37,459 nt of DNA from Reyranella sp. Its GTDB lineage: Bacteria > Pseudomonadota > Alphaproteobacteria > Reyranellales > Reyranellaceae. The stretch's first letter is position 1. Each line of letters starts with the position of its first letter. This document shows, piece after piece, positions 13,097 through 21,702 of this stretch. The position numbers and the translations under genes were made by a program. The stretch spans positions 1 through 37,459 of the forward strand of contig JAQSDW010000111.1 in assembly GCA_029946105.1 (NCBI GenBank), in the 5' to 3' direction. The notes below the pieces were generated by a model. That model was not told the DNA's origin and did not search any database. It worked only from the letters and a program-made list of their open reading frames with translations.

Positions 13097-14433
13097 GTCT
13101 GCCCCCTATCAATGGCGTGGAAGAAGGTGCCGGTGACCGATCCGCGCCGCGCGCCACCTTCGGCCATCGACGCTCCCGCAGCATCGCGGCACTCGACGAG
13201 GGCCTCGTCGTCGGCCGCGAGCGTGCTGGCGTAGTGAAACTCATGTCCCATGATCTCGGTTCCGACCGATCCCAGCGAACAATCAGCCAGCAGGCGGGCC
13301 CTGCGGTAGCCAAGATGAAGGCTGCGCCGTGCAAACGAGGTTTCCAACCGCAGCAGACCTGCCATCGAATGGGCAACACCCCGCGCGTCCTCGATGCCGC
13401 GCCCCAGCACCATGTAGCCGCCGCACTCGCCATGGATCGGCACCGACCGGCCGGCAAGCGCCCGCAAGCCGCCGTGAAAGCGCTGCGCTGCCGCCAGCAC
13501 GCCGGCGTGAAGTTCGGGATAGCCGCCGGGCAGCCACACGGCGTCGGCGGCGGGATCGGGCGCCTGATCGGCGAGTGGCGAGAAGGGCACGATCTCCGCG
13601 CCTGCCGAGCGCCAGAGATCGAGCAGATGCGGATACATGAAGGAGAAGGCTTGGTCCTGCGCCAGCGCGATGCGTTGGCCGGGCGGCCGCAGGCCACGTC
13701 CAGCGGCAGTCGACGGCCAAAGTGCTGCAGGCCTCGCGGCGTGGCGGATGGCCTCCAGGTCGACCGACTTTTCGATCGCGTCGGCGAAGGCATCGAGGCG
13801 GCGCCCGATGCCGGCGATTTCGCCAGCCTGCACGAGGCCGAGATGGCGTTCGGGCAACGTCAGCTCGGCATCGTTGGCGATAGCGCCGAACAATTTCAGG
13901 CCGATCCGTTCAAAGGCGGGCGCGATCAAGGCGAGATGCCGCGCGCTCGATACCCGGTTGAGGATGACTCCGGCAACGCTGACATCGTCGCGATAGCGGG
14001 CGCATCCCATGGCAACCGCGGCGGCGGTCTCGGTCTGGCCCGAGACGTCGAGCACCAGCACCACCGGCCAGCCGAACTGCGCCGCGAGGTCGGCCGTGGC
14101 GCCTCGCGCCGTCTGGCCGGGCTGGGCCACGCCATCGAACAGGCCCATGACGCCCTCGGCGATGGTCACGTCGGCCGCAGCAGCATGGCGCGCGACGAGA
14201 TCGGACAGGGTGCCCTCGGCCATTGCCCAGGTATCGAGGTTGTAGCTCGGCCGGCCAGCCGCCACGGCATGAAAGGCCGGATCGATATAGTCGGGCCCAC
14301 ACTTGAAGGGCTGAACGGCAAGGCCGCGACGGCGGAACGCACGCATCAGGCCAAGGGCGATGGTGGTCTTGCCGGCACCGGAGCGTGGCGCCGCCACGAT
14401 CACGCCACCCGGCGCAAACGCTTGCTGCGTCAT
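13093..14433 (-). CDS. cobB: hydrogenobyrinic acid a,c-diamide synthase CobB
   Basis: This 446-residue glutamine- and ATP-dependent amidase converts hydrogenobyrinic acid to its a,c-diamide, the substrate for cobalt insertion by CobN. The N-terminal P-loop-like APRSGAGKTT (15-24) and FKCGPDYIDP (about 43-52) form the DTB-synthetase-like ATP domain. The C-terminal class-I glutaminase domain has the nucleophile in HGECGGYMVLG (Cys337) and the His in GHEFHYAS near residue 404. It overlaps cobA upstream (ATGA, 14430-14433) and bluB downstream. It is named CobB, not CbiA, because cobG and cobN mark the oxygen-dependent route, in which amidation precedes cobalt insertion. Do not confuse it with the sirtuin CobB. 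Confidence 0.95.
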   Translation of the reverse strand: MTQQAFAPGGVIVAAPRSGAGKTTIALGLMRAFRRRGLAVQPFKCGPDYIDPAFHAVAAGRPSYNLDTWAMAEGTLSDLVARHAAAADVTIAEGVMGLFDGVAQPGQTARGATADLAAQFGWPVVLVLDVSGQTETAAAVAMGCARYRDDVSVAGVILNRVSSARHLALIAPAFERIGLKLFGAIANDAELTLPERHLGLVQAGEIAGIGRRLDAFADAIEKSVDLEAIRHAARPAALWPSTAAGRGLRPPGQRIALAQDQAFSFMYPHLLDLWRSAGAEIVPFSPLADQAPDPAADAVWLPGGYPELHAGVLAAAQRFHGGLRALAGRSVPIHGECGGYMVLGRGIEDARGVAHSMAGLLRLETSFARRSLHLGYRRARLLADCSLGSVGTEIMGHEFHYASTLAADDEALVECRDAAGASMAEGGARRGSVTGTFFHAIDRGQT

Positions 14434-15221
14434 TGCCAGCCGACCATCGACGACAGCAGACCCTGTCTGAGGCCGGCGATCCTGCCGATCACCACGATGG
14501 CCGGCGCGCCGATGCCTTCGCGCTGGGCGTCGTCGACAAGCCGCGCCAGGCTGCTCTCGACCACACGTTCGTCAGCCGTGCTCACACCCTGGATGATGGC
14601 CGCCGGCATATCCGATGCCATGCCGCCGCGTTGCAGCGCCGCGGTGATGTCGGCGAGTTGCCCCATCGGCATGTAGAGGATGATCGGCTGACCCACTTTG
14701 CCGAGCGCTTCCCAGTCGGCCGCCGACCGACCGTCCTGCGCGCGATGGCCAGCGGCCAAGATCACCGCATGGTTGGTGTCGCGAGACGTGGCGGGAATGC
14801 CGGCGAGTGCTGCCGCCGCCAGACCCGAGGTGATGCCGGGAATGACACGAAAGCGGATGCCCGCTGCCGTGAGCGCCGCGGCTTCATCCCAACCGCGACC
14901 GAACACGAACGGATCGCCGCCCTTCAGGCGCAGGACACGCCGGCCTGCACGGGCGCGATCGATCAGGATCGCATTGATGTCGGCCTGCTGCGGCGACGGC
15001 CGGCCACCGCGCTTGCCGGCGAAAATGCGTTCGGCGTTCTTGTCGGCGATTTCCAGGACACGCGGATCGACCAGCGCATCGTGCACCAGCGTGTCGGCCG
15101 TCGACACGGCATGGAGCGCGAGCACGGTCAGCAGGCGGGGATCGCCGGGCCCCGCGCCCGCCAGCCAAACCTCGCCAGCCGGGAAGTCGGGCAGCGCCGG
15201 AAAATTGTCGGGAAGCTTCAC
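14430..15221 (-). CDS. cobA: uroporphyrinogen-III C-methyltransferase (SUMT)
   Basis: This 263-residue SAM-dependent enzyme methylates uroporphyrinogen III at C2 and C7 to precorrin-2, the branch point of B12 and siroheme. Motifs are [14 protein letters not shown] (about 19-32, SAM loop), [15 protein letters not shown] (about 92-106) and [23 protein letters not shown] (tetrapyrrole-methylase signature). The GTG start at 15221 overlaps the cobM stop as GTGA and has AGGGG seven bases ahead. The frame stays open further upstream opposite cobM, but that extension is arginine-rich noise. The protein is single-domain, with no CysG-type dehydrogenase/chelatase, which fits a dedicated cobalamin enzyme. 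Confidence 0.95.
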   Translation of the reverse strand: MKLPDNFPALPDFPAGEVWLAGAGPGDPRLLTVLALHAVSTADTLVHDALVDPRVLEIADKNAERIFAGKRGGRPSPQQADINAILIDRARAGRRVLRLKGGDPFVFGRGWDEAAALTAAGIRFRVIPGITSGLAAAALAGIPATSRDTNHAVILAAGHRAQDGRSAADWEALGKVGQPIILYMPMGQLADITAALQRGGMASDMPAAIIQGVSTADERVVESSLARLVDDAQREGIGAPAIVVIGRIAGLRQGLLSSMVGWQ

Positions 15222-15979
15222 GTACCCCTGCCTCGGAACCGGCGTTGATAGCCTGCGTCGTAAAGCGCGCTGTCGCGAAATGTGCGGGTGCCCAGAACCT
15301 TGCCGACCAGGATCAAGGCCGTGCGCTCGATCGGCTCCCTGGCGATCTCGGCCGCGATGGTGCCGAGCGTCGCACGGATGATCCGTTCGTCGGGCCAACT
15401 CGCGCGGCAGACCACGGCAACAGCGCAATCGGTGCCATAGTGCGGCGAGAGTGCCTCCACGACCTTGTCGATCGCGTGAATCGACAGATGAATGGCCAGC
15501 GTCGCGCCGGTAGCGGCGTAGGCTTCCAGCTTTTCGCCCGATGGCATCGCCGAGGCGCGACCCGACGTGCGGGTGAGCACGACCGTTTGCGCCACTTCCG
15601 GCAAAGTCAGTTCCTGGCCCAATGCGGCGGCGGCGGCAGCAAAGGCCGGGACGCCGGGGGTGATCGTATAGGGAATGCCGGCTGCTTCCAGGCGGCGAAG
15701 CTGTTCACCCAACGCACTCCAGATCGAGAGATCGCCCGAATGCAGCCGCGCGACATCCTTGCCAGCATCGGTCGCCTGCCGGCATTCGGCCACGATCTCG
15801 TCGAGCGACAGGGGCGCGGTATCGACGATGCGTGCGCCCGGTGGGCAATGGTCGAGCAACGCCTTCGGCACCAGCGAGCCGGCATAGAGACAGACCGGGG
15901 CGCGCGAGATGATGTCCCGGCCGCGCACGGTGATCAGGTCGGCCGCACCCGGCCCCGCGCCGATGAAGTGCACGGTCAT
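15218..15979 (-). CDS. cobM: precorrin-4 C11-methyltransferase CobM
   Basis: This 253-residue tetrapyrrole methylase makes precorrin-5 from precorrin-4. It begins [20 protein letters not shown], a textbook CobM/CbiF start, and has [18 protein letters not shown] (about 76-93), which distinguishes CobM from the other methylases. [17 protein letters not shown] follows. The start ATG 15979 overlaps the cobE stop as ATGA; the cobA GTG overlaps its own stop. In the aerobic pathway the next step is CobF, for which no gene is visible in this window. Confidence 0.95.
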   Translation of the reverse strand: MTVHFIGAGPGAADLITVRGRDIISRAPVCLYAGSLVPKALLDHCPPGARIVDTAPLSLDEIVAECRQATDAGKDVARLHSGDLSIWSALGEQLRRLEAAGIPYTITPGVPAFAAAAAALGQELTLPEVAQTVVLTRTSGRASAMPSGEKLEAYAATGATLAIHLSIHAIDKVVEALSPHYGTDCAVAVVCRASWPDERIIRATLGTIAAEIAREPIERTALILVGKVLGTRTFRDSALYDAGYQRRFRGRGT

Positions 15980-16359
15980 CGACCGTCTCCAATGGCGATG
16001 GCACAAGTCGCCCGCTCGGTCGCGACCCGCGTGCCGAGCAAGCGCGCATTCTGGCCCGCCACGACAAGCGCCGAGGCTTCGGCGATCGACGGCACGCCCT
16101 TGGTCGCCAGCACCAGGAGCGACGACGTCAGGACCCTGCCCGCCACGCGATCGAGATCCGATACCGTGCAGGCGACCAGCTTCACCGACAGAAATCGTGC
16201 CGCCTCGACAAGACCCGCCTCCAGCGCCTTGTCCGACTCCGTGGCAAGCGCGTCGAGGCGTTCCGGCGCCAACCGGAACATGCCGAGCGCCAACCGCACC
16301 ACGCGTTCGACCTCCTCGGCCGATGTATCGCGCCGGCATCCAACTCCGGCGACGATCAT
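15976..16359 (-). CDS. cobE: CobE (CbiG C-terminal-like) cobalamin protein
   Basis: This 127-residue protein corresponds to the C-terminal domain of CbiG. It opens [17 protein letters not shown], with the GxGCRR-x-T motif, then [20 protein letters not shown] and a C-terminal [23 protein letters not shown]. In Pseudomonas denitrificans cobE is needed for B12 synthesis and the protein binds corrinoid intermediates, but its exact role is debated. It is overlapped by cobL (ATGA, 16356-16359) and cobM (ATGA, 15976-15979). The frame is open upstream opposite cobL, but the start at 16359 is clear from the overlap pattern and family length. Confidence 0.88.
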   Translation of the reverse strand: MIVAGVGCRRDTSAEEVERVVRLALGMFRLAPERLDALATESDKALEAGLVEAARFLSVKLVACTVSDLDRVAGRVLTSSLLVLATKGVPSIAEASALVVAGQNARLLGTRVATERATCAIAIGDGR

Positions 16360-17567
16360 AGCTTCCTCGCGCGCCATTGGGTGACGGGCATCGCCGCCCT
16401 CCAGCCGAACATCGTTCCGACGCGATCGGCCCTGGCAAGCTGCAGCCGCACGAGTTCGCCGCCGTGGCGCTGGAAGCAGTCGCCGAGGCGCGCTTCCGAT
16501 TCGAGCGTCACGGCATTGGCGACCATTCGGCCGCCAGGCTTGAGGGACGCCCATGCCTGATCGAACACCCCGGGATCGGACAGGCCGCCACCCAGGAACA
16601 CGGCATCCGGCGGCGGCAGGCCAGCGAAGGCTTCGGGTGCCCGCCCCTGCACGATCTGCAGGTCCGGCGTGCCGAGCGCCGCGGCATTGCGCGCCGCCCG
16701 CTCCGCGCGGTTGGTTCGGTCCTCGACACCAATCGCCTTCAACGAAGGATGTCGCAGCAACCATTCGATCGCGATCGAGCCCGCCCCCAGCCCGACATCC
16801 CACAGCAGTTCGCCGTGGCGCGGCGCGAGTGCCGACAGGGTCATCGCGCGGACGTCACGCTTGGTGAGTTGGCCGTCATGCTCGAACAGATCGTCTTCGA
16901 GGCCGGGCGTGAGAGGCAGAACAGTCGCGTCGGGTGCTGCCACGACCTCGATACCGATGGTGTTGAGAGCGGCTACCTCGGCGAGGTCGAATTCTGACGC
17001 CGTCGTCGCCCGAATGCGTTCGCCGGGCCCGGCCAGGCTTTCGAGGACGACGAGTTTCGACGCGCCCATGCCGCGGGCCATCAACAGGTGCACAAGCTTG
17101 GCCGCGGTCTCGTCGTCCCAGGCCAGCGCCAGGATCTTCGCGCCGGGCTGCAGGTAACGCACGATACCCTCGAGTGCGCGGCCGTGCAGGCTAACGGTCG
17201 CAACCTCCTGCAGGGACCAGCCAAGACGGGCAGCCGCTAGGCTGAACGCCGAGGGCTGCGGCAGGCAGAGCATTTCGGCGGCGGCAACGGCACCGATCAG
17301 CATGGTGCCGATGCCGTAGTGGAATGGATCGCCGCTCGCCAGCACGACGACGGGACGCCCGCGATGCTTCTGTATCTCCGGCAAGGCGCCGGCAATCGGA
17401 CTCGGCCAGGCCAGGCGCCGACCACGGATCAGATCGCCGGCCAGATCGAGATGGCGCTTGCCGCCAACGACCAGTTCGGCGGAGGCGATCAGACGCTGCG
17501 CCACGGGCAAGAGGCCAGCGGTGCCATCTTCGCCAATGCCGATGATGGACAGCCAGCGCGTCGCCAT
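16356..17567 (-). CDS. cobL: precorrin-6B C5,15-methyltransferase (decarboxylating) CobL
   Basis: This 403-residue fusion of CbiE and CbiT domains methylates precorrin-6B (precorrin-6Y) at C5 and C15 and removes the C12 acetate carboxyl. The N-terminal CbiE half (1 to about 200) shows [16 protein letters not shown] and [15 protein letters not shown]. The C-terminal CbiT half is a class-I SAM methyltransferase with [17 protein letters not shown] (about 255-271) and [19 protein letters not shown] use ATG 17567, preceded by GAGGGCGCACCCTGC; another in-frame ATG at 17591 would add eight residues. cobK starts only 38 bases away on the other strand, so any cobL promoter must lie in that small gap or inside cobK. 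Confidence 0.93.
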   Translation of the reverse strand: MATRWLSIIGIGEDGTAGLLPVAQRLIASAELVVGGKRHLDLAGDLIRGRRLAWPSPIAGALPEIQKHRGRPVVVLASGDPFHYGIGTMLIGAVAAAEMLCLPQPSAFSLAAARLGWSLQEVATVSLHGRALEGIVRYLQPGAKILALAWDDETAAKLVHLLMARGMGASKLVVLESLAGPGERIRATTASEFDLAEVAALNTIGIEVVAAPDATVLPLTPGLEDDLFEHDGQLTKRDVRAMTLSALAPRHGELLWDVGLGAGSIAIEWLLRHPSLKAIGVEDRTNRAERAARNAAALGTPDLQIVQGRAPEAFAGLPPPDAVFLGGGLSDPGVFDQAWASLKPGGRMVANAVTLESEARLGDCFQRHGGELVRLQLARADRVGTMFGWRAAMPVTQWRARKL

Positions 17568-17605
17568 GCAGGGTGCGCCCTCACTTTTCATGAGTTGGTC
17601 CCGCA

Positions 17606-18364
17606 ATGCGCGTGCTCGTTCTTGGCGGCACCACCGAAGCCTCGGCGCTGGCGAAATTGCTGGCCGGCGATGCGCGCTTCGACGCGACCCTGTCCCTGGC
17701 CGGCAGAACGCTCTCTCCCAGGCCGCAGCCGCTGGCCACACGCATCGGCGGCTTCGGCGGCGTGGAAGGGCTCGTGCACTGGCTGCACCAGAAGAAGGTC
17801 GATGCCGTGATCGACGCCACCCATCCCTATGCCGCCCGGATATCGGCCAATGCCGTCGCCGCCTGCGCCCAGACAGGCGTACCGCTGGGCTCCATCGTGC
17901 GTCCGCCCTGGCGGCGACATGAGGACGACAACTGGCGGATGGTGCCCAGCGCCGAAGCCGCCGCGGCAGCCTTGGGGAAGACACCTCTCCGGGTCTTTCT
18001 CAGTCTCGGCCGCCAGGACCTTCACGCCTTCGCGCCCGCCCCCCAGCATCGCTACGTCGCGCGGACCATCGAAGCGCCCGAGCAGACGGCTTTGCCGCCC
18101 AACATCAGGATTCTGCAGGCACGCGGACCATTCGATCGCGACTCCGAGGCCGAGCTTCTCTCGGATGAGGAGATCGATGTCATCGTCTCCAAGAATTCCG
18201 GCGGTAGCGCGACCTACGCCAAGATCGAGGCCGCCCGCGAACTCGACCTGCCGGTCATCATGATCGTGCGTCCCGACAAGCCGGTCGGCCATGCCCTCGG
18301 CAGTCCCGAGGAAGCTGTCGCCTGGCTTCACGACCGCACTCCCGGTTCGCCGCGCGGCGTATAG
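17606..18364 (+). CDS. cobK: precorrin-6A reductase CobK, antisense within the cob run
   Basis: This 252-residue NADPH-dependent enzyme reduces precorrin-6A to precorrin-6B, directly before CobL acts. The N-terminus MRVLVLGGTTEASALAKLL is the nucleotide-binding loop of CobK/CbiJ, DAVIDATHPYAARISANAV (about 66-84) is the family signature, and IVSKNSGGSATYAKIEAA (about 194-211) is the C-terminal motif. It is the only plus-strand gene between 12.46 and 27.5 kb. Its start is 38 bases from the divergent cobL start, and its last 37 bases (18328-18364) overlap the end of cobJ on the other strand. A transcript running from cobJ into cobL would be entirely antisense to cobK. No strong ribosome-binding site precedes the ATG. 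Confidence 0.93.
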   Translation: MRVLVLGGTTEASALAKLLAGDARFDATLSLAGRTLSPRPQPLATRIGGFGGVEGLVHWLHQKKVDAVIDATHPYAARISANAVAACAQTGVPLGSIVRPPWRRHEDDNWRMVPSAEAAAAALGKTPLRVFLSLGRQDLHAFAPAPQHRYVARTIEAPEQTALPPNIRILQARGPFDRDSEAELLSDEEIDVIVSKNSGGSATYAKIEAARELDLPVIMIVRPDKPVGHALGSPEEAVAWLHDRTPGSPRGV

Positions 18365-19080
18365 ACCCAGCGGCCGACCCGCCGTGTCGTGCTGGCGCCC
18401 ACGATCACCAGGGTGCGCATGTCGGCCAGCGCACCGTCGGCTGCCGCCAGCGTCGTCGCGACGACCTTCGAGTCCACCGTGCCAGCCGCCCGGACGAACA
18501 GGACCGGTGTCTCGGCGGCCTTGATGGATCGCAGAAGATCGAATGCCTGTCCGAGTTGATGAGGCCGCGCCTTCGAGGCCGGATTGTAGAGGGCGATCAC
18601 GAAATCGGCCTCGGCCGCCGCTTTCAGTCGCCGTTCGACTGTCGTCCAGGCTTTCAGATTGTCGGACAGCGAGATGGCGCAGAAATCGCCGCCCAGCGGC
18701 GCGCCGACTTCCGCTGCCGCCGCCAGCATCGCCGTGACGCCGGGCTCGATGCGAATGTCGAGGGTGCGCCAGTCGGGATTCCCCAACTCCACCGCCTCGA
18801 AGATGGCCGATGCCATGGCGAATACGCCCGGATCGCCGCCAGATACCACGACCACCTGCCGGCCTGCTGCAGCGAGCGCCAACGCATGCCGCGCCCGATC
18901 CAATTCGACGCGATTGTCCGAGGCGTGCCGGCACTGATCGCCACGCATCACCGGCACGCGGTCGAGATAGGGTCCGTAGCCGACGAGGTCCGTCGCGTGT
19001 TGGAGCGCCGCTGCCGTCGCCGGCGTCATGAGCTCGGCCTTGCCGGGACCGGTGCCGACCAAGACGAGAGAGCCGGTCAC
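18328..19080 (-). CDS. cobJ: precorrin-3B C17-methyltransferase CobJ
   Basis: This 250-residue SAM-dependent enzyme methylates C17 with ring contraction, giving precorrin-4. The start is GTG 19080 (VTGSLVLVGTGPGKAELMTP), overlapping the cobI stop as GTGA. Signature blocks are LVGYGPYLDRVP (about 34-45), VVVVSGGDPGVFAMASAIFE (about 75-94) and DFVIALYNPASKARPHQL (about 151-168), the last typical of CobJ/CbiH. The 3' end overlaps the opposite-strand cobK by 37 bases. The product of CobG in this operon is its substrate. Confidence 0.95.
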   Translation of the reverse strand: MTGSLVLVGTGPGKAELMTPATAAALQHATDLVGYGPYLDRVPVMRGDQCRHASDNRVELDRARHALALAAAGRQVVVVSGGDPGVFAMASAIFEAVELGNPDWRTLDIRIEPGVTAMLAAAAEVGAPLGGDFCAISLSDNLKAWTTVERRLKAAAEADFVIALYNPASKARPHQLGQAFDLLRSIKAAETPVLFVRAAGTVDSKVVATTLAAADGALADMRTLVIVGASTTRRVGRWVYTPRGEPGVRS

Positions 19081-19835
19081 AGCCGCCTCCCCTGCCCGGG
19101 GATCAGGATCATCGCGAAATAGGCGCCGGAGGGATCGTGGCAATCGGCGAGCGGCAGGACCCGTTCGTTCTCCATCGTGCCGCGTTCGACATAGACCGCC
19201 CGCGACAGAAGGCCGGCGGTTTCGATGGCGCGGCGCACTTTGCCGAGGTTGCGGCCGACCTTCATGATCACGGCGGCATCGGTCTCGCGCAGACGGTCGA
19301 CGAGTGCTTGCTCGTCGAGCGTTCCCGGCAGCACGGCGAGCGTATCGTTGCCCCAGGTGATCGGCACGTTGGCGCGCGTCCAGCAGCCCGACATGCCGGT
19401 CACGCCGGGAACGACCTCGACGGGAAAGTCCGACTCGAGCCGGCGCCACATATGCATGAAGGAGCCGTAGAAGAACGGATCGCCCTCGGCCAGGAGACCG
19501 ACGGACTTGCCCTCGCGCAGGAGCGCTGCGATCGCATCGGAGGTCTGGCGGTAGAAATCGCCAATCTGACTCTGATATGCCGGGCTTTCCGCCGGGATCT
19601 CGTCGGTCACCGGATATTCGCACCGAAGCTCGGTGCGCCCGGCCGTCATCAGCGCTTCGACGATCCGTCGCGCGTTTCCCTGGTGCCCCCGCTTGGCAAA
19701 GTAGGCCACGACATCGACGGCCTGCACCAGCGCCGCGGCACGAAGCGTCAGATAGCGCGCATCGCCCGGTCCCACGCCGATGCCGTAGAGCGTTCCCCCG
19801 CGCGCCGAGCCGCCCAGGGTGTCGAGGCTGGTCAT
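19077..19835 (-). CDS. cobI: precorrin-2 C20-methyltransferase CobI
   Basis: This 252-residue tetrapyrrole methylase converts precorrin-2 to precorrin-3A. It shows LYGIGVGPGDARYLTLRA (about 16-33), VGLLAEGDPFFYGSFMHMW (about 111-129), VVPGVTGMSGCWTRA and a late VIMKVGRNLGKVRRAI (about 188-203), the CobI/CbiL-type pattern. The ATG at 19835 overlaps the cobH TGA (ATGA) and the stop overlaps the cobJ GTG. It commits precorrin-2 to cobalamin rather than siroheme. Confidence 0.95.
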   Translation of the reverse strand: MTSLDTLGGSARGGTLYGIGVGPGDARYLTLRAAALVQAVDVVAYFAKRGHQGNARRIVEALMTAGRTELRCEYPVTDEIPAESPAYQSQIGDFYRQTSDAIAALLREGKSVGLLAEGDPFFYGSFMHMWRRLESDFPVEVVPGVTGMSGCWTRANVPITWGNDTLAVLPGTLDEQALVDRLRETDAAVIMKVGRNLGKVRRAIETAGLLSRAVYVERGTMENERVLPLADCHDPSGAYFAMILIPGQGRRL

Positions 19836-20464
19836 TCGGCCTCGCTCGCCAGCGCGTTGACCGCCGCCACCGCCATCGCGCTGCCGCCCTTGCGGCCGCG
19901 CACGATCAGGAACGGCACGCGTCCGTCGGCCGCCAGCACGTCCTTGGATTCGCGGGCGCCGACGAAACCCACGGGGAGGCCGATCACCGCCGCCGGCGGC
20001 GGGGCGCCCGCATCGAGCATCTCGAGCAGATGAAACAGCGCCGTCGGCGCATTGCCGATGGCAACGACGGATCCCGCGAGCTTGTCGCGCCAGAGTTCCA
20101 TGGCGGCGGCGCTGCGGGTATTGCCCAACTTGGCTGCGAGATCGGGCACCCTGGGATCGTCGAGCGTGCAGACGATCTCGTTGCCGGACGGCAGGCGGGC
20201 CCGGGTGATGCCGTTGGCGACCATCTTCGAATCGCAGAGGATCGGCGCGCCGGCGACCAACGCCCAGCGCGCGTTGTCGGCAAAGCCCGATGACATGACG
20301 ATGTCGCGGGCGATCTCGGTCATGCCGCAGGCATGAATGATCCGCACCGCCACGCGCTCCTCGGCCGGCGTAAAACGGCCAAGGTCGGCCTCGGCCCGGA
20401 TGATGCCGAACGACTGGCGGTAGATTTCGGCGCCGTCCCGCACGTAAGCGCGTTGCTCAGACAT
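19832..20464 (-). CDS. cobH: precorrin-8X methylmutase CobH
   Basis: This 210-residue enzyme moves the C11 methyl to C12, forming hydrogenobyrinic acid. VAVRIIHACGMTEIARDIV carries His44, equivalent to the catalytic His of Pseudomonas denitrificans CobH. APILCDSKMVANGITR (about 73-88) and IGNAPTALFHLLEM (about 136-149) are family hallmarks. The start ATG 20464 lies 8 bases inside the end of cobG, and the stop overlaps cobI. Length is exactly as expected. Confidence 0.95.
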   Translation of the reverse strand: MSEQRAYVRDGAEIYRQSFGIIRAEADLGRFTPAEERVAVRIIHACGMTEIARDIVMSSGFADNARWALVAGAPILCDSKMVANGITRARLPSGNEIVCTLDDPRVPDLAAKLGNTRSAAAMELWRDKLAGSVVAIGNAPTALFHLLEMLDAGAPPPAAVIGLPVGFVGARESKDVLAADGRVPFLIVRGRKGGSAMAVAAVNALASEAE

Positions 20465-21692
20465 CGAACAGGGCTCCCGCCTCTTCCGCAGCGATGGTGC
20501 GTTCGGGGGTGTCGTTCGCGGTTCCGTTGCGGATCACCTTGTAGCGCCCGTGCTCTCCCACCAGCACGAGATCGGCCGGCGCGGAGCGCGCACAGCCCTT
20601 GGTGCAGCCCGAGACATGGACGTTGCCTTTGAATTTCAGGGTTGCGAGGAGGCGTGCGTCGTGCCGCGTGTCGACGCTGCTCGAGCGGCAGGCCGGCGCG
20701 CCCGGACACGCGTCGATCCGGAGGATTGGATCCTCTGCATCGACGATGAGTCCTGTATCGCGCGCAACATCGACCAGCTGGCGCGCCGATGTGATATCGC
20801 GGGCCTCGACATAGAGCGAGCGCCACGGCGACAGGCGGATGTCGGCCGCGCCGGCCTCCTCCGACATGGTGGCAAAGTTCCAGAGCTGATGGGCTTCGAA
20901 GCGGCCAAAAGACGCCGCAACGCCCACGGCAAAGCGGTTCGCACCGAACGAGAGCACGCCGAGGGGTCGATGCGAAGCGATCGGCATGTCGTCCTCCATG
21001 GCATGGAGCATGGGGGCGAGCGCGGACCGAAGCCGGGCCAGGTCCTGATCATCGACGTCGCGCAGGCGGCGCTGCTCGCGACGAACACCGAGGAATGCGC
21101 GCGCCGCCGCAAGTGCTGCCTTCACCGCGGTCTCGGGCGCCGCCCAACCGATCCATTCGGTTCCCGAGCGCGTGTCGAGCCCAAGCGCGATCCTCTTCCC
21201 CACGGCCCTGAGTGCAACGTCGGCACGCTCACCGGCAATGGAGATGCCGCCACCGCCATCGACCAGGAAGCCGAACTTCGACGGCAGGTCGTGCAGCGCC
21301 ACATCCTCCGCCAGCCCCTTTTCGAGGGCGCGGGCAAGCGGGCGGACGTCCAGCGCTTCGCCGGGATCGATACCCGCGAGCGGCGCCACCATGATGTTCC
21401 GAACGGCTTCGGTCCGGGCATCCCGATCGAGGAGGCCGAGAGTCGAGACGGCATCCTGCAGCTCCTTCAGGCTCGCCTCGCTGAGGCCGCGGAGCTGCAG
21501 ATTGGCGCGGCGTGTCAGGTCGATGTGGCCATTGCCGAAACGCTCCGCCGCTTCGGCCAGGGCCTTCGCCTCGGTCAAGCCGATTGCCCCGCCCCGCGGC
21601 CGCACGCGCGCGATCAGCCCGTCCCCGCTCTGCATCGGTTGCAGAACGCCCGGGCACCAGCCCTTCACCTCGACTGCGGCGGCGATGCTCAT
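20457..21692 (-). CDS. cobG: precorrin-3B synthase CobG
   Basis: This 411-residue oxygen-dependent iron-sulfur enzyme hydroxylates C20 of precorrin-3A and forms the gamma-lactone of precorrin-3B. It resembles sulfite/nitrite reductases, with two ferredoxin-like halves. The N-terminal half includes VKGWCPGVLQPMQSGDGL and GHIDLTRRANLQLRGL. The C-terminal cluster ligands appear in DACPGAPACRSSS and HVSGCTKGCARS (four Cys). CobG marks the aerobic pathway; organisms lacking it use CobZ or the anaerobic Cbi route. The stop overlaps cobH by 8 bases and cobN ends 10 bases before its ATG. Confidence 0.93.
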   Translation of the reverse strand: MSIAAAVEVKGWCPGVLQPMQSGDGLIARVRPRGGAIGLTEAKALAEAAERFGNGHIDLTRRANLQLRGLSEASLKELQDAVSTLGLLDRDARTEAVRNIMVAPLAGIDPGEALDVRPLARALEKGLAEDVALHDLPSKFGFLVDGGGGISIAGERADVALRAVGKRIALGLDTRSGTEWIGWAAPETAVKAALAAARAFLGVRREQRRLRDVDDQDLARLRSALAPMLHAMEDDMPIASHRPLGVLSFGANRFAVGVAASFGRFEAHQLWNFATMSEEAGAADIRLSPWRSLYVEARDITSARQLVDVARDTGLIVDAEDPILRIDACPGAPACRSSSVDTRHDARLLATLKFKGNVHVSGCTKGCARSAPADLVLVGEHGRYKVIRNGTANDTPERTIAAEEAGALFDV

Positions 21693-21702
21693 GATCCGGT
21701 CT

